From contig NZ_JPSY01000001.1 of NCBI RefSeq assembly GCF_000763375.1, forward strand, positions 868,001 through 932,000: a stretch of 64,000 bases of DNA. The letters run 5' to 3'. Position 1 is the first letter of the stretch; every line of letters begins with the position of its first letter. The stretch comes from Microbacterium profundi. Its GTDB lineage: Bacteria > Actinomycetota > Actinomycetes > Actinomycetales > Microbacteriaceae. The position numbers and the translations under genes are program-made. The notes below the pieces were generated by a model. That model was not told the origin of the DNA. It saw only the letters and a list, made by a program, of their open reading frames with translations, and made no database searches. Of this stretch, positions 43,451 through 53,018 are shown in pieces.

Positions 43451-45058
43451 ATGGAGATCGCCGGAGCTGTCGGCATTCTGATTCTCGTCGGCATCGCAGT
43501 CGTCGTCCTGATCGTAGTCGGGCTGATCGTGCTGTTGTTCGCGCGCAGCTGGATCAAGGTCGCCCGCGCGGATGAGGCGCTCGTCATCTCGGGTCGCAAG
43601 CAGAAGGTGCAGCGCGCCATCCTGTCTGCCGACGGGACGAGCAGCTCCGAGAGCGTCGATTCGCCTGTCACCGTGATCGTGAACGGCAAGTCGCTCGTCA
43701 ACCCGATCACGCAGCGCCACGAGATCATCTCGCTGCGCTCGCGCCAGGTCTCCTTGAACGCTGAAGCCCAGTCGCTGGACAGCGTCACCTTGAACGTCGA
43801 TGGTGTCGCGATCGTGAAGATCGGCTCCGACCCGCTCTACGTGCGCCGCGCCGCCGAGCGTTTCGCTTCGCAGGATGCCGCGATCGAGCAGTTCACCACC
43901 GAGCAGCTCGAGGGTGCGCTCCGCGGTATCGTAGCGACTCTCTCGGTCGTCGAGTTGATGCGCGACCGCAAGAAGTTCTCCGACCAGATCGCCGCCGACG
44001 TCTCGCAGGATCTGGCCGAACAGGGCCTCATCCTCGACTCGTTCCAGATCAAGGGCATCACCGACAAGGTCGGGTACATCCAGTCGCTCGGTGCCCCCGA
44101 GATCCACGCGAAACGCCAGTCCGCCGAGATCGCGCAGACGAACGCCGACCGAGCGATCAACCAGAAGAACATCGCCAACCAGGAATCCAACCTGGTCGAG
44201 CAGACCGCCCTCGACACCAACACCGCCAACTCGAACGCCGGTATCGGCCGCGCACGCGCCGAGGCCGAGCAGGCGGAGCACCTCGCCAGGGCGCAGGCCG
44301 AGCAGGCCGTGCTGCAGCAGCAGGCCGAGAACCGCCAGGCGCAGCTGGATGCCGACGTCAAGCGCGTCGCCGACGCCCAGCGCTACGAGGCGGAGACCCG
44401 CGCCCAGGCCGAGCTCTATACGCGCGAGAAGGCTGCAGAAGCAGGCGCCATCGAGCAGGTCAAGCAGGCAGAGGCACGGACCCGCATCGCCGAGCAGCAG
44501 GCAGAGGCCGACAAGGCCCGCGCGGCCGGTGAGGCCACGGCCGCCGAGGCGAAGGCGACCGGTGAGGCCAACGCCCTCCGCGCCCTCGCCGAAGCCGAGT
44601 CCGAAGCCCGCCGCCTCCGCGCCAACGCCGAGGCGGACGCCATCCGCGCCGAAGGTGAGGCGCGAGCCGCCGCCCTCGAGGCAGAGGCGAAGGCCATCGC
44701 ATCCAACCAGGAGGCGTTCCTCTCTCAGCGCGTGCTCGACGTTCTGCCGACGATCATGGCCGAGTTCTCGAAGGGCTACGCCACGATCGGAAGCGTGTCG
44801 ATCATCGGCAGCTCGGGCGAAGACGGCGCCTCGGGCGTGGTCGGCGCCGACAGCGCGAAGGCGCTGAAGTCGGTGTTCGACAGCGTGAGTTCGGCGACCG
44901 GCCTCGACCTCGCGGCCATCATCCAGGGCCAGGCCGTCGGTCGCGGCATCGGGGAGAGCATGGCGAGCGCTCAGGCGCCTGCTGCCACGAAGAAGCCGAA
45001 GGCGAAGGCGGCCGAGTCGGTTGCCGCTCCCCCGCCCCCGCCGGCGTCGGCCGAATAA
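43451..45058 (+). CDS. Flotillin/SPFH-domain membrane protein
   Basis: 535 residues. N-terminal membrane helix (GILILVGIAVVVLIVVGLIV), SPFH domain (about residues 35-200), then a long Glu/Ala-rich coiled coil (about 215-425) and a short C-terminal region with a Pro-rich end. Bacterial flotillins form large membrane-bound assemblies that organise membrane domains. ATG with GAGGGAAC upstream. No NfeD-like gene next to it. Confidence 0.92.
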   Translation: MEIAGAVGILILVGIAVVVLIVVGLIVLLFARSWIKVARADEALVISGRKQKVQRAILSADGTSSSESVDSPVTVIVNGKSLVNPITQRHEIISLRSRQVSLNAEAQSLDSVTLNVDGVAIVKIGSDPLYVRRAAERFASQDAAIEQFTTEQLEGALRGIVATLSVVELMRDRKKFSDQIAADVSQDLAEQGLILDSFQIKGITDKVGYIQSLGAPEIHAKRQSAEIAQTNADRAINQKNIANQESNLVEQTALDTNTANSNAGIGRARAEAEQAEHLARAQAEQAVLQQQAENRQAQLDADVKRVADAQRYEAETRAQAELYTREKAAEAGAIEQVKQAEARTRIAEQQAEADKARAAGEATAAEAKATGEANALRALAEAESEARRLRANAEADAIRAEGEARAAALEAEAKAIASNQEAFLSQRVLDVLPTIMAEFSKGYATIGSVSIIGSSGEDGASGVVGADSAKALKSVFDSVSSATGLDLAAIIQGQAVGRGIGESMASAQAPAATKKPKAKAAESVAAPPPPPASAE

Positions 45059-45069
45059 CCAGAAGTGCC

Positions 45070-45113
45070 AAGAGCGGATGCCGCGCGCCACATCGGCCGC
45101 GGCATCCGCTCTT
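45070..45113. terminator. Bidirectional terminator between flotillin and ABC permease
   Basis: 16-bp perfect arms AAGAGCGGATGCCGCG (45070-45085) and complement (45098-45113), 12-nt loop, between convergent genes. Confidence 0.88.
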
Positions 45114-45125
45114 CATCTTTCGCTC

Positions 45126-45860
45126 CTATGGGGTGCGCCGTCGCAGAGTGAGCGATGCCAGCACCAGCGCTCCCAGCATGAATGCGACCACGATCAGCAG
45201 CGGGCCGAACACATCCCACCCTTCTTCCCCCGCGGAGACGGCGTTGATCGTGTCGATCGCGTAGCTCAGCGGCAGCCAGTCCGAGATCGCGTGCAGCACG
45301 TCGGGCATCTGATCGCGCGGCATGAACAGCCCGCCGAGGATGATCTGCGGGAACACGAGCAACGGCATGAACTGCACCGCCTGGAACTCGGTCTGGGCGA
45401 AGGCACTCGCGAGCAGTCCGAGCGCGGTGCCCAACAGCGCGTCGACGACGGCGACGAGCCCGAGTTGCCACAGCGGTCCGTCGGTCTCGAGTCCGCAGAC
45501 GAACACCGCGAACGAGACGGTGATCACAGCCTGCAGCAGCGCCATCAGCCCGAACGCCAGCGCGTAGCCGAGGATGAAGTCGCTCTTCGCCAAGGGCGTC
45601 GTCATCAGCCGCTCCAACGTTCCCGAACGGCGCTCGCGCAACGTCGTGATCGATGTGATCAGGAACATCACGATGAAGGGGAACAGCGCGAGGATCGGGC
45701 CGCCGAACTGGTCGAACACGCCCTCCTGATCGCTGAACAGCCACGCGAACAGGCCGACCAGCAGGCTCGGGGCGATCAGCATCAGCGCGATCGAGCGGGG
45801 GTCGTGCCGCAGCTGGGAGAGCACGCGACCCGCGGTCGCGAAGAGCCTGATGACGTTCAT
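45126..45860 (-). CDS. ABC-2 type drug/lipid export permease
   Basis: 244 residues, six hydrophobic segments; LIAPSLLVGLFAWLFSDQEG at the start, LRERRSGTLERLMTTPLAKSD in the ABC-2 coupling region and LGGLFMPRDQMPDVLHAISDWLPL near the end, all family-typical. Overlaps the ATPase stop by 4 nt. Complete, unlike the similar operon at 22.5 kb. Confidence 0.9.
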   Translation of the reverse strand: MNVIRLFATAGRVLSQLRHDPRSIALMLIAPSLLVGLFAWLFSDQEGVFDQFGGPILALFPFIVMFLITSITTLRERRSGTLERLMTTPLAKSDFILGYALAFGLMALLQAVITVSFAVFVCGLETDGPLWQLGLVAVVDALLGTALGLLASAFAQTEFQAVQFMPLLVFPQIILGGLFMPRDQMPDVLHAISDWLPLSYAIDTINAVSAGEEGWDVFGPLLIVVAFMLGALVLASLTLRRRTP

Positions 45861-46621
45861 TCTCCCGTCTCCTCTCGGCGCGACCTGCGTGTGTCCAGAT
45901 GCTGCTGCTGATCCCGTTCGATGAGGGCGAGGAACGCGGCATCCGGGTCTTCCGCCCCAGTGTCGGCGAGCAGCCCCTTCGGTGTCGTGTCGGCGATGAT
46001 GCGGCCTGCGCGCATGAGCAGCAGCCGGTCGCAGCGCAGCGCCTCGTCCATGACATGACTCGACACGAGCAGGGTCACGCCGCGCTCGGCGAGACCTCTG
46101 AACTGGCCCCAGAGCTCCGCCCGCAGCAAAGGGTCGAGGCCGACGGTCGGCTCGTCGAGCACGACGAGCTCCGGAGATCCGACCAGTGCCATCGCCAGTG
46201 AGACGCGGCTTCCTTCACCGCCGCTGAGCGAGGATACGAGCTGATCCGCCTGTCCTGTGAGCCCGACGTCGGCGATCACGCGATCGACGGCATCGCGCGG
46301 TGCGCCGAGGAGCGCCCCGACATAGCGGAGGTTCTGCCGGATGGTCAGGTCGTCGTAGGCCGACGCATCCTGAGTGCCGTAGGCGACTCGGTGCCGCAGC
46401 ACGCGCGATCCGGCCGGTTCGCCGAGCACCGTCACCGTGCCCGACTCGACGCGCTGCACCCCGACGATCGAGCGCATCAGCGTGGTCTTGCCGCACCCCG
46501 ATGGGCCGAGCAGACCGGTGATCTGTCCGCGCGGGATCGACACGTCGACGCCGTCGAAGACGCGCATCTTCCCGCGTCGCACGCGCAACTGCGACACCTC
46601 CACGCTCGAGTTATTCATCAT
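45857..46621 (-). CDS. ABC exporter ATPase
   Basis: 254 residues. Walker A GLLGPSGCGKTTLM near residue 38, signature LSGGEGSRVSLAMAL near 142, Walker B LVVLDEPTVGLDP, switch His in LLVSSHVMDEA. Powers the downstream permease. The ATG at 46621 lies 7 nt after a CACAAT -10 (leaderless); a second ATG follows at 46618. The start codon is inside a palindrome likely bound by the TetR protein encoded upstream. Confidence 0.92.
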   Translation of the reverse strand: MMNNSSVEVSQLRVRRGKMRVFDGVDVSIPRGQITGLLGPSGCGKTTLMRSIVGVQRVESGTVTVLGEPAGSRVLRHRVAYGTQDASAYDDLTIRQNLRYVGALLGAPRDAVDRVIADVGLTGQADQLVSSLSGGEGSRVSLAMALVGSPELVVLDEPTVGLDPLLRAELWGQFRGLAERGVTLLVSSHVMDEALRCDRLLLMRAGRIIADTTPKGLLADTGAEDPDAAFLALIERDQQQHLDTRRSRREETGE

Positions 46622-46657
46622 GTGATGAATTGTGCGCTTCGGATGCCGCGGCGTCAA
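46614..46657 (-). promoter_or_regulatory. Promoter and TetR operator of the ABC exporter
   Basis: On the minus strand TTGACG (46657-46652), 17-nt spacer, CACAAT (46634-46629), then 7 nt to the ATG. ATTCATCA and TGATGAAT (46614-46631, 2-nt centre) form a palindrome covering the -10 edge, transcription start and start codon, so repressor binding would block transcription directly. Confidence 0.78.
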
Positions 46658-46679
46658 GGCCCCGTGATGAGCACGGCGT

Positions 46680-47267
46680 TCAGTCGAAGAGGTACCTCTG
46701 CACGGTGGGGCCGATCCTCGCAACGAGCTCGTCGACACCCACGTCCGCGATGGGCGCCAGCTTCAGCACGTAGCGCGCCATCAGGAGACCGGCGATCTGC
46801 GAGGCCGCGAGCGTCGAACGCAGCGCCGCATCGTCGGTGTCGAGCGCGCGTGCGATGCGGCCGAGCAGTTCGCGCGAGAGGAATCCGGCCAGCACCGGAG
46901 TCGTGAGCTTGCTGCCGATCGCGGCGCGCATGAGTGCGACGCCGCGGCGGCGCACATCCGGCTGCTCGAACGCCTGCAGCACGAACCGCACGACGCGCTC
47001 GCCGACCTCGTCACGCGGGCCTGCGAGGATCTCCGGGATCGCGACGTCGAGCCGGATCGGCATGCCCATGGCCGCGGCGAACAGATCGGCCTTGGTCCCG
47101 AAGTAGTGGTGCACCAGAGCACTGTCGACCCCGGCCCTGGTCGCGATCGCGCGGATCGTCGATCCGTCGTAGCCGTGCTCACCGAACTCGTCAACGGCGG
47201 CCGAGATGATCCGTTCGCGCGAATCCGTCTCTCCGCGCGGACGCCCGCGCCGCCTCACCGTGGCCAT
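46680..47267 (-). CDS. TetR-family repressor of the ABC exporter
   Basis: 195 residues. N-terminal TetR helix-turn-helix (IISAAVDEFGEHGYDGSTIR, ATRAGVDSALVHHYFGTKAD). C-terminal part is a ligand-binding helical domain. ATG 47267; TAGGCT lies 7 nt upstream. Same strand as and 58 bp upstream of the ATPase gene, with the palindromic operator in between. Confidence 0.88.
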   Translation of the reverse strand: MATVRRRGRPRGETDSRERIISAAVDEFGEHGYDGSTIRAIATRAGVDSALVHHYFGTKADLFAAAMGMPIRLDVAIPEILAGPRDEVGERVVRFVLQAFEQPDVRRRGVALMRAAIGSKLTTPVLAGFLSRELLGRIARALDTDDAALRSTLAASQIAGLLMARYVLKLAPIADVGVDELVARIGPTVQRYLFD

Positions 47268-47318
47268 GCCGCTCAGCCTACGCGCCGAGTCGTGCGCCGG
47301 ACGCGAGAGACTGGAGGG

Positions 47319-49877
47319 GTGACCATTGCTCCGTTCGACCTGTCGAAGATCGGTCGCGGACTCGCGTTCGCCTCTGCAGTGGATGACCTGAGCGCGGCGC
47401 TCGACCGCAGCGCCTCCGTCGTGGTCAGCTCGCCGCCGGGCACAGGCAAGACGACGCTCGTCCCACCGATCATCGCCGGTCGCGTTCGGGGTCGCGTGAT
47501 CGTGACACAGCCTCGCCGTGTGGCCGCCCGCGCTGCCGCCCGACGCCTCGCGCACCTGGACGGATCGCCCCTCGGCTCCCGTGTCGGGTTCACCGTCCGC
47601 GGCGAGCGCCAGGTGCAGTCGTCGGCGATGATCGAGTTCGTCACCGCCGGCGTGCTGCTGCGCCGACTGCTCGATGACCCGGGCCTCGAAGGCATCGGCG
47701 CGGTCGTGATCGACGAGGTGCACGAACGCGCGCTGGAGACGGATCTGCTGATCGGTCTGCTGGGCGAGGTGCGCGAGCTGCGCGATGATCTCGTGCTGAT
47801 CGCGATGTCGGCGACGCTAGACGCCGATCGGTTCGCGACTGTTCTCGGCACGGATGCCGCCCCCACTCCGATCGTGACCCAGACGGTGCCGGCGCACGCG
47901 CTCGACGTGCGCTGGGCGCCGAGTCCTTCGCCTCGGCTGGACGAGCGCGGCGTCACCTGGGCCTTCTTCGATCACGTCGCACGCACCGCGGTCGACGCGC
48001 ATCGCGGTATGGCGCGCAGCATCCCGACCGCAGACGCGCTCGTGTTCGCACCGGGCGCGCGCGAGGTCTCCGAGATCGCGCGCCGCATCCGGGACCTCGC
48101 GCCGGAGTTCGATGTACGAGAACTGCACGGCCAGATCCCCGCCGCCGAGCAGGATGCCGTGATCGGCGGCCGCGCAGGTGACGCGGCGCGGATCATCGTC
48201 ACCACCTCCCTCGCAGAATCGTCGCTCACGGTTCCCGGCGTGCGTCTCGTCGTCGACACCTGCCTGTCCCGGGCCCCGCAGCGGGATGCGGCCCGTGGCA
48301 TGAGCGGCCTCGTCACCGGTCCGGCATCCCGCGCCTCTGCGACTCAGCGCGCTGGTCGCGCGACGCGCGAAGGACCGGGCGTCGTGGTGCGCTGCGTCGA
48401 CGAGCGGACATTCGCCGCGGCACCCGCGCGGCCGGCTCCCGAGATCGCCACGACGGATCTCACCGACGCCGCGCTGCTCCTCGCCTGCTGGGGCGCCCCA
48501 GGCGGAGCGGGGCTCCGATTGGTCGATCCGCTCCCGAGCGACAGCCTGAACGACGCGACGACCGTGCTGCGCGGTCTGGGCGCGATCGATTCGGACGGAC
48601 GCGCGACCGATGAGGGGCGACGCCTCGCCCGCATCCCGGTCGACCCCCGCCTCGCTCGCGCGCTCCGTGACGGCAGCACACGGGTCGGTGCACGCGCGGC
48701 GGCCGAGGTCGTCGCGCTGATCGGAGGCGAACTCCGTGTCGCCGACGGAGATGTCGCGACTGCTCTCACCGCGCTGCGGAACAGAAGAAGCACCGACGCG
48801 CGTCGCTGGGAGCAGGAGGTGCGCCGCCTCATGCAGTTCACCGACGACGGGCGCGCGAGACGCGCAGACGCGGACCTGACCGGACTCGTCATCGCGCTCG
48901 CCTTCCCCGAGCGGATCGCCCGCCGCGTCGATCATTCGGCGAACGGGGCGACCTTCCTGCTCGCATCCGGCACCCGCGCGGGATTGACCGGCCCGCTCGC
49001 CGGCGCCGAATGGCTGGCGGTGGCCGACGTCGCTCGCGCACAGGGCCGAGCGGCTGCCGGCACTGGAGCGGTCATCCGCTCGGCAGCGGCCATCTCGGAG
49101 CACGAAGCGGAACAGGCGGCGACCCATCTGGTCACCGACCGCGTCGAAGCGCAGTTCACGGACGGGCGCGTCGTCGCCCGGCGCGAGCGTCGCATCGGCG
49201 CGATCGTCCGGTCGTCCGTCCCCGTTCGGGTTCAGGCCGGCGAGGGTGGCCGGGATGCTGTCCGTCGTGCGCTGGAGAACCAGGGACTCGGGGTGTTCAG
49301 CTGGTCGGATTCGGCCGATGCGCTTCGGCGACGTCTCGCGCTGCTGCACCGCGAGATCGGCGTTCCATGGCCGGACGTGTCGGATGCTGCGCTCCTCGGT
49401 GCGCTCGATTCCTGGCTCGGTCCGGAGCTGGCGACGCTCGCGACCGGCACTCCGGCCTCTCGCATCGGCTTGACCTCGGCGCTGCGGCGACTGCTGCCGT
49501 GGCCCGCGGCCGTCGACCTCGATGCGCTGGTTCCCGAACGGCTCGAGGTACCAAGCGGATCGCGGATCCGCATCACCTACGCACCCATGGACGACCCGTC
49601 GGCGCGTCCCGTCGTGGCGGTGAAGCTGCAGGAGTGCTTCGGGTGGGCGGAGACCCCGCGCCTCGTCGGAGGGCGGGTGCCTGTTCTGTTCCACCTGCTC
49701 TCCCCCGGCGGACGCCCGCTCGCTGTGACCGACGACCTCGCGTCGTTCTGGGCCGGTCCCTACTCGCAGGTGCGTGCTGAGATGCGCGGCCGGTACCCGA
49801 AGCATCCATGGCCCGAGGACCCATGGTCGGCCGTCCCGACCCGGCACACGAAGCGCCGCGCCGCGGAGAACCGGTGA
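47319..49877 (+). CDS. hrpB: ATP-dependent helicase HrpB
   Basis: 852 residues. DEAH-type helicase with Walker [11 protein letters not shown] near residue 45, DEVHER near 133, SATLDADRF, and [12 protein letters not shown], followed by the HA2 and HrpB C-terminal regions ([20 protein letters not shown]). RNA helicase of unclear cellular role. GTG 47319 is chosen from the N-terminus; the preceding GGAGG is only 1 nt away, whereas GAGACT ends 6 nt upstream, so a leaderless start is more likely. Its stop is 1 bp from that of convergent sdaA. Confidence 0.93.
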   Translation: MTIAPFDLSKIGRGLAFASAVDDLSAALDRSASVVVSSPPGTGKTTLVPPIIAGRVRGRVIVTQPRRVAARAAARRLAHLDGSPLGSRVGFTVRGERQVQSSAMIEFVTAGVLLRRLLDDPGLEGIGAVVIDEVHERALETDLLIGLLGEVRELRDDLVLIAMSATLDADRFATVLGTDAAPTPIVTQTVPAHALDVRWAPSPSPRLDERGVTWAFFDHVARTAVDAHRGMARSIPTADALVFAPGAREVSEIARRIRDLAPEFDVRELHGQIPAAEQDAVIGGRAGDAARIIVTTSLAESSLTVPGVRLVVDTCLSRAPQRDAARGMSGLVTGPASRASATQRAGRATREGPGVVVRCVDERTFAAAPARPAPEIATTDLTDAALLLACWGAPGGAGLRLVDPLPSDSLNDATTVLRGLGAIDSDGRATDEGRRLARIPVDPRLARALRDGSTRVGARAAAEVVALIGGELRVADGDVATALTALRNRRSTDARRWEQEVRRLMQFTDDGRARRADADLTGLVIALAFPERIARRVDHSANGATFLLASGTRAGLTGPLAGAEWLAVADVARAQGRAAAGTGAVIRSAAAISEHEAEQAATHLVTDRVEAQFTDGRVVARRERRIGAIVRSSVPVRVQAGEGGRDAVRRALENQGLGVFSWSDSADALRRRLALLHREIGVPWPDVSDAALLGALDSWLGPELATLATGTPASRIGLTSALRRLLPWPAAVDLDALVPERLEVPSGSRIRITYAPMDDPSARPVVAVKLQECFGWAETPRLVGGRVPVLFHLLSPGGRPLAVTDDLASFWAGPYSQVRAEMRGRYPKHPWPEDPWSAVPTRHTKRRAAENR

Positions 49878-49878
49878 C

Positions 49879-51486
49879 TCAGCACTCGATGACGTTGACC
49901 GCGAGACCGCCCTCGCTGGTCTCCTTGTACTTCGTCGACATGTCGGCGCCGGTCTGACGCATCGTCTCGACGACGGCATCCAGCGACACGTAGTGCTGTC
50001 CGTCACCGCGCAGCGCGAGTCGCGCCGCTGTGACGGCCGTGGATGCGGCGATCGCGTTGCGCTCGATGCACGGGATCTGCACGAGCCCGCCGATCGGGTC
50101 GCAGGTGAGGCCGAGGTGGTGCTCCATGGCGATCTCGGCGGCGTTCTCGATCTGCCGGTTGGTGCCGCCCATCACCGCGGTCAGCCCGCCCGCTGCCATT
50201 GCACAGGCGGAGCCGACCTCGGCCTGGCAGCCGCCCTCCGCGCCCGAGATCGACGCATTGGCTTTGAAGAGCGAGCCGAGGGCCGTGGCGGTGAGGAGGA
50301 ACCGACGGATGCCGCGGCGACGGTTCGCCTCGGCGACGAGGGCCGGGTCGGGCTCGCGACGTTTCGACTCGCCTTCGGCTCGCTCAACGCGTTTCGTCTC
50401 GTCGCTGCGCTCCTCGCTCAACGACCCGCGGCGCTCAACGCGTTTCGTCTCGTCGCTGCGCTCCTCGCTCAACGATCCGCGGCGGCTGTCCCCGGCCGAG
50501 AAGCTGAGGAGGGCGCTACCGACCAGTTCGCCGTAGGGCGTGACCGCGTTGCCGGAGCCGAGCCCGGAGTCGGCGAGGAACCGCCACCAGTACATCGCGA
50601 CGGCGGGGAGGATGCCGGCGGCACCGTTCGTCGGCGCGGTGACGACCCTGCCGCCCGCGGCGTTCTCCTCGTTGACCGCGAGCGCGAACGCGCCGAGCCA
50701 TTCGCCGGGGATCTCGCGTCCGCCTTCGGTTTCAACGCTCTCGAGCTGCTCGCGGATCATTCCCGCGCGACGCTTGACCTTGAGGATGCCTGGGAGCACA
50801 CCGTCCGCGTGCAGGCCGGCGTCCACGCATCCGGCCATCGCGTCCCAGATGGCGTCGAGGCCTGCGGCGAGCTCTTCTTCCGAGCGCATCGCGAGTTCGT
50901 TCTCCCGCGCGACATCGGCGATCGAGAAGCCGTGCTCATCGCAGAGTGCGAGCAGCGAGGCCGCGTCGGTGTAGCCGAACGGCAGGGATCCGGCGGCGAC
51001 CTGCGCGTCTTCTCCCTCACGCCGGATGAAGCCGCCGCCGACCGAGTAGTACGTCTGTTCAGCGAGAGCGTTCCCGTCGATCCCGAGCGCAGTGAGCGTC
51101 ATGGCATTCGGATGCCCCGGCAGCCGCGTGCGCGGAGCGAACTGGATGTCGTCCTTCTCGAACGCGACCGCGTGCGTCCCATCGATGAGCAGCGCCGCGC
51201 CGGCGGGAAGGTCCGTCCAAGCCGAGCGCACCTCGGCGGGGGTGCAGGTCTCGGGGGCGAGTCCGCGCAGGCCTGCGACGACAGCATCCGGTGTGCCGTG
51301 CCCGATGCCGGTCGCTCCGAGAGAGCCGTACAGGGTGCACGTCACCCGTCTCACCTCGCCGAGCGAACCACCAGAGCTCAGGCGTCGGGCGAAGTCCAGC
51401 GCCGCGCGCATCGGTCCGACGGTGTGCGAGCTCGACGGCCCCACCCCGATGGAGAAGAAGTCGAAAGCCGAGACGTACGCAGTCAC
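49879..51486 (-). CDS. sdaA: L-serine ammonia-lyase (iron-sulfur type) with repeat insertion
   Basis: 535 residues against about 460-475 for the family. Converts L-serine to pyruvate and ammonia. Single-chain form: beta part [17 protein letters not shown] at the N-terminus, alpha part with [38 protein letters not shown] and final C. The expected cluster Cys residues are present. Between FSAGDSR and [15 protein letters not shown] lies a foreign Glu/Arg-rich block of two 17-residue copies ([17 protein letters not shown]) plus a partial one, encoded by a REP-like element. GTG start with TAGCCT 6 nt upstream. Confidence 0.93.
   Translation of the reverse strand: MTAYVSAFDFFSIGVGPSSSHTVGPMRAALDFARRLSSGGSLGEVRRVTCTLYGSLGATGIGHGTPDAVVAGLRGLAPETCTPAEVRSAWTDLPAGAALLIDGTHAVAFEKDDIQFAPRTRLPGHPNAMTLTALGIDGNALAEQTYYSVGGGFIRREGEDAQVAAGSLPFGYTDAASLLALCDEHGFSIADVARENELAMRSEEELAAGLDAIWDAMAGCVDAGLHADGVLPGILKVKRRAGMIREQLESVETEGGREIPGEWLGAFALAVNEENAAGGRVVTAPTNGAAGILPAVAMYWWRFLADSGLGSGNAVTPYGELVGSALLSFSAGDSRRGSLSEERSDETKRVERRGSLSEERSDETKRVERAEGESKRREPDPALVAEANRRRGIRRFLLTATALGSLFKANASISGAEGGCQAEVGSACAMAAGGLTAVMGGTNRQIENAAEIAMEHHLGLTCDPIGGLVQIPCIERNAIAASTAVTAARLALRGDGQHYVSLDAVVETMRQTGADMSTKYKETSEGGLAVNVIEC
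50361..50485. repeat. REP-like element tandemly duplicated inside sdaA
   Basis: TTTCGACTCGCCTTCGGCTC, CGCTCAACGCGTTTCGTCTC modules as at 3715-3780 and 5916-6061. A 51-bp unit occurs twice (starting about 50382 and 50433) with one base difference. 51 bp is 17 codons, so sdaA stays in frame. Confidence 0.9.
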
Positions 51487-51544
51487 ATGTCCAGGCTACG
51501 CCCCGCAAGCCGCCCCTCGCCGCGCTCTGCGCCAGACTGATGAC

Positions 51545-51661
51545 ATGACCTCCGACGTGCCGCTCTACCGCCGCGTCGCCGACCGGCTCGCACACCGGAT
51601 CGTCGATGGTGAGTTCCCGATCGGCACGCTGCTGCCTGGCGGCGTGTGGGTCCACCGGTAA
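51545..51661 (+). pseudogene. GntR-family regulator fragment
   Basis: MTSDVPLYRRVADRLAHRIV and DGEFPIGTLLPG match the first 30 residues of GntR winged-helix regulators; the normal continuation (E-x-x-L-A/recognition helix) is replaced after LLPG by GVWVHR and a stop. CAGACT ends 6 nt before the ATG, so the promoter survives. Marks the left limit of the rearranged region. 51662-52005 contains no gene I recognise. Confidence 0.75.
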
Positions 51662-52005
51662 TGGATCGGTTCCAGCGACCCGCGAAGTTCAGCTCCTCCA
51701 CGACATCCGTAACGAGGACTTCTGTCACGTCAGCCTCGATCAACTGCTCGAGGTCGTAAACCATGGCCTTGCCGATCAGCGCCTTTCCACATCGGTTGCC
51801 AGCGCTCAACTCCACGCCCCCTCTTCCGCGATGCTCGCTGTCGACAAGCCGACGCCTCGGGGGCAGCATCCACCTGCTTGTCGGTGGGACCGGTCGCCGA
51901 GACCCCACACATCCCGTTTCCGCAGAATCACGCGGACGAACAGGCAACGACGACCTCAAGCTCCTCTGATTCGCATCAGACGCGCTCGGAAGAGGCGCAG
52001 AAACA

Positions 52006-52035
52006 AAAAGAGTGCCGGGATTCCGGCACTCTTTT
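52006..52035 (-). terminator. Terminator of the former tRNA-Arg gene
   Basis: 13-bp perfect arms AAAAGAGTGCCGG (52006-52018) and complement (52023-52035), 4-nt loop; in minus-strand sense the stem ends in a T-run (CTCTTTTTGTTTC). It lies 22 bp beyond the tRNA-Arg 3' end at 52058 and is in the right orientation to be that gene's terminator. Confidence 0.85.
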
Positions 52036-52057
52036 CGTTCGCTACTTCAATACTCTG

Positions 52058-52071
52058 TGCGCCCGAAGGGA
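52058..52071 (-). tRNA. 3' end of tRNA-Arg(ACG), left piece cut by the transposon
   Basis: Minus strand TCCCTTCGGGCGCA: the last T-stem bases, acceptor 3' strand (CGGGCGC) and discriminator A. Together with 62410-62437 it rebuilds the anticodon-loop-to-3'-end half of tRNA-Arg(ACG) once the transposon and one AGGGA copy are removed. No encoded CCA. Confidence 0.8.
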
Positions 52072-52157
52072 TGTCGTGTCTCACTCCAGTTGTCCGATTC
52101 TCACGGACCTGTCGAGTCGTCTCACTCCGGTTGTCGGATTCTCACTCCAGTTGTCGG
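52072..52157. repeat. Left-end transposase-binding repeats
   Basis: CTCACTCCAGTTGTC (from 52080), CTCACTCCGGTTGTC (from 52121) and CTCACTCCAGTTGTC (from 52141) are near-identical direct repeats, two of them joined by GGATT. Expected TnsB-type binding sites. The terminal one starts 8 bp inside the end. Confidence 0.85.
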
Positions 52158-52274
52158 GAGAGCGGCGCGCCGCGTAGCGCTGCTCCGAGGCGGGAGTAGC
52201 TTGCGGTTTAAGCCGGGAGGTTCCACACGAGCGCTCTGATCGGGTGCGGGATTCTCCGGAAGGGAGAGTTCTCC

Positions 52275-53018
52275 GTGACCTTGACCCAAGACTGGCTCGC
52301 CGCGATCGATGGGACGAACGCACTCGCGGCCACGATCGAGTTTTCTAGACACGGCCTCCTCCAGCACGCAGACCCCGTTGACGCGGCGCGCGTGATGTTC
52401 GAGGATGCGGATCCGGTTCGCGAGTTCCCGTCGTGGCCGGGCAAGCGCAACTTCGAGGGCAAGCTGTGGATGGCCTCGACGGGCCGGCACGTTCCGTTCG
52501 AGTCGTTCTGGGAGCGCTCGTTCCTGACCTCGCTGGACCGGACGGGGGATGTCGTCGGGGTGGCGAGCCAGCCGATGTGGATCCGCTGGCGGTCACCGAA
52601 GCGCTCCCACGCGCCCGACTATTTCGTGCGCCGCTCCGATGGGAGTGCGCTGCTCGTCGACGTGAGGCCGGTCGAGTTGATCAAGCCCGAAGACAGCATC
52701 AAGTTTGAACTCACTCGTCGCCTTGCTGCCGCACTGGGATGGTCCTATCTCGTCTTCGATCAGCTTCCCGGCGCCACCCAGGCGAACCTGCGCTTCCTGC
52801 TTCGGTACCGCGAGCCTGCGTGGCTGGAGGGCGTCGACATCGCCGCGCTCGGGCTCACCGGTCAGATGAGCTTGGGCTCGCTCGCGGCGACCCTCGGTGG
52901 CGTTGCCCGCTCAGGTGTCGGCGCCGCGTATGCACTCGTGTGGAGCGGAGTTGCCGTGGCGGATCTACGACGTCCCCTGTCGATGACGACCGTCGTCGAC
53001 CTCGGAGCGGCATCATGA
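52275..53018 (+). CDS. tnsA: TnsA-like endonuclease of the Tn7-like element
   Basis: 247 residues. TnsA cuts the 5' ends of the element so that it leaves by cut-and-paste. The nuclease region is seen in VPFESFWERSFLTSLDRTGD (Glu), KRSHAPDYFVRRSDGSALLV (Asp) and VDVRPVELI, which stands where TnsA usually has an E/Q-V-K motif; the missing Lys makes full activity uncertain. GTG start with GGGAGAG 7 nt upstream; stop overlaps tnsB (ATGA). Confidence 0.82.
   Translation: MTLTQDWLAAIDGTNALAATIEFSRHGLLQHADPVDAARVMFEDADPVREFPSWPGKRNFEGKLWMASTGRHVPFESFWERSFLTSLDRTGDVVGVASQPMWIRWRSPKRSHAPDYFVRRSDGSALLVDVRPVELIKPEDSIKFELTRRLAAALGWSYLVFDQLPGATQANLRFLLRYREPAWLEGVDIAALGLTGQMSLGSLAATLGGVARSGVGAAYALVWSGVAVADLRRPLSMTTVVDLGAAS

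Noticed and set aside
43364..45091. 575-codon minus frame opposite the flotillin gene
   Set aside because: Leu/Gly-rich mirror of the flotillin coiled coil; antisense artefact.
47817..50006. 729-codon minus frame opposite hrpB
   Set aside because: Antisense shadow; hrpB motifs on the + strand are unambiguous.
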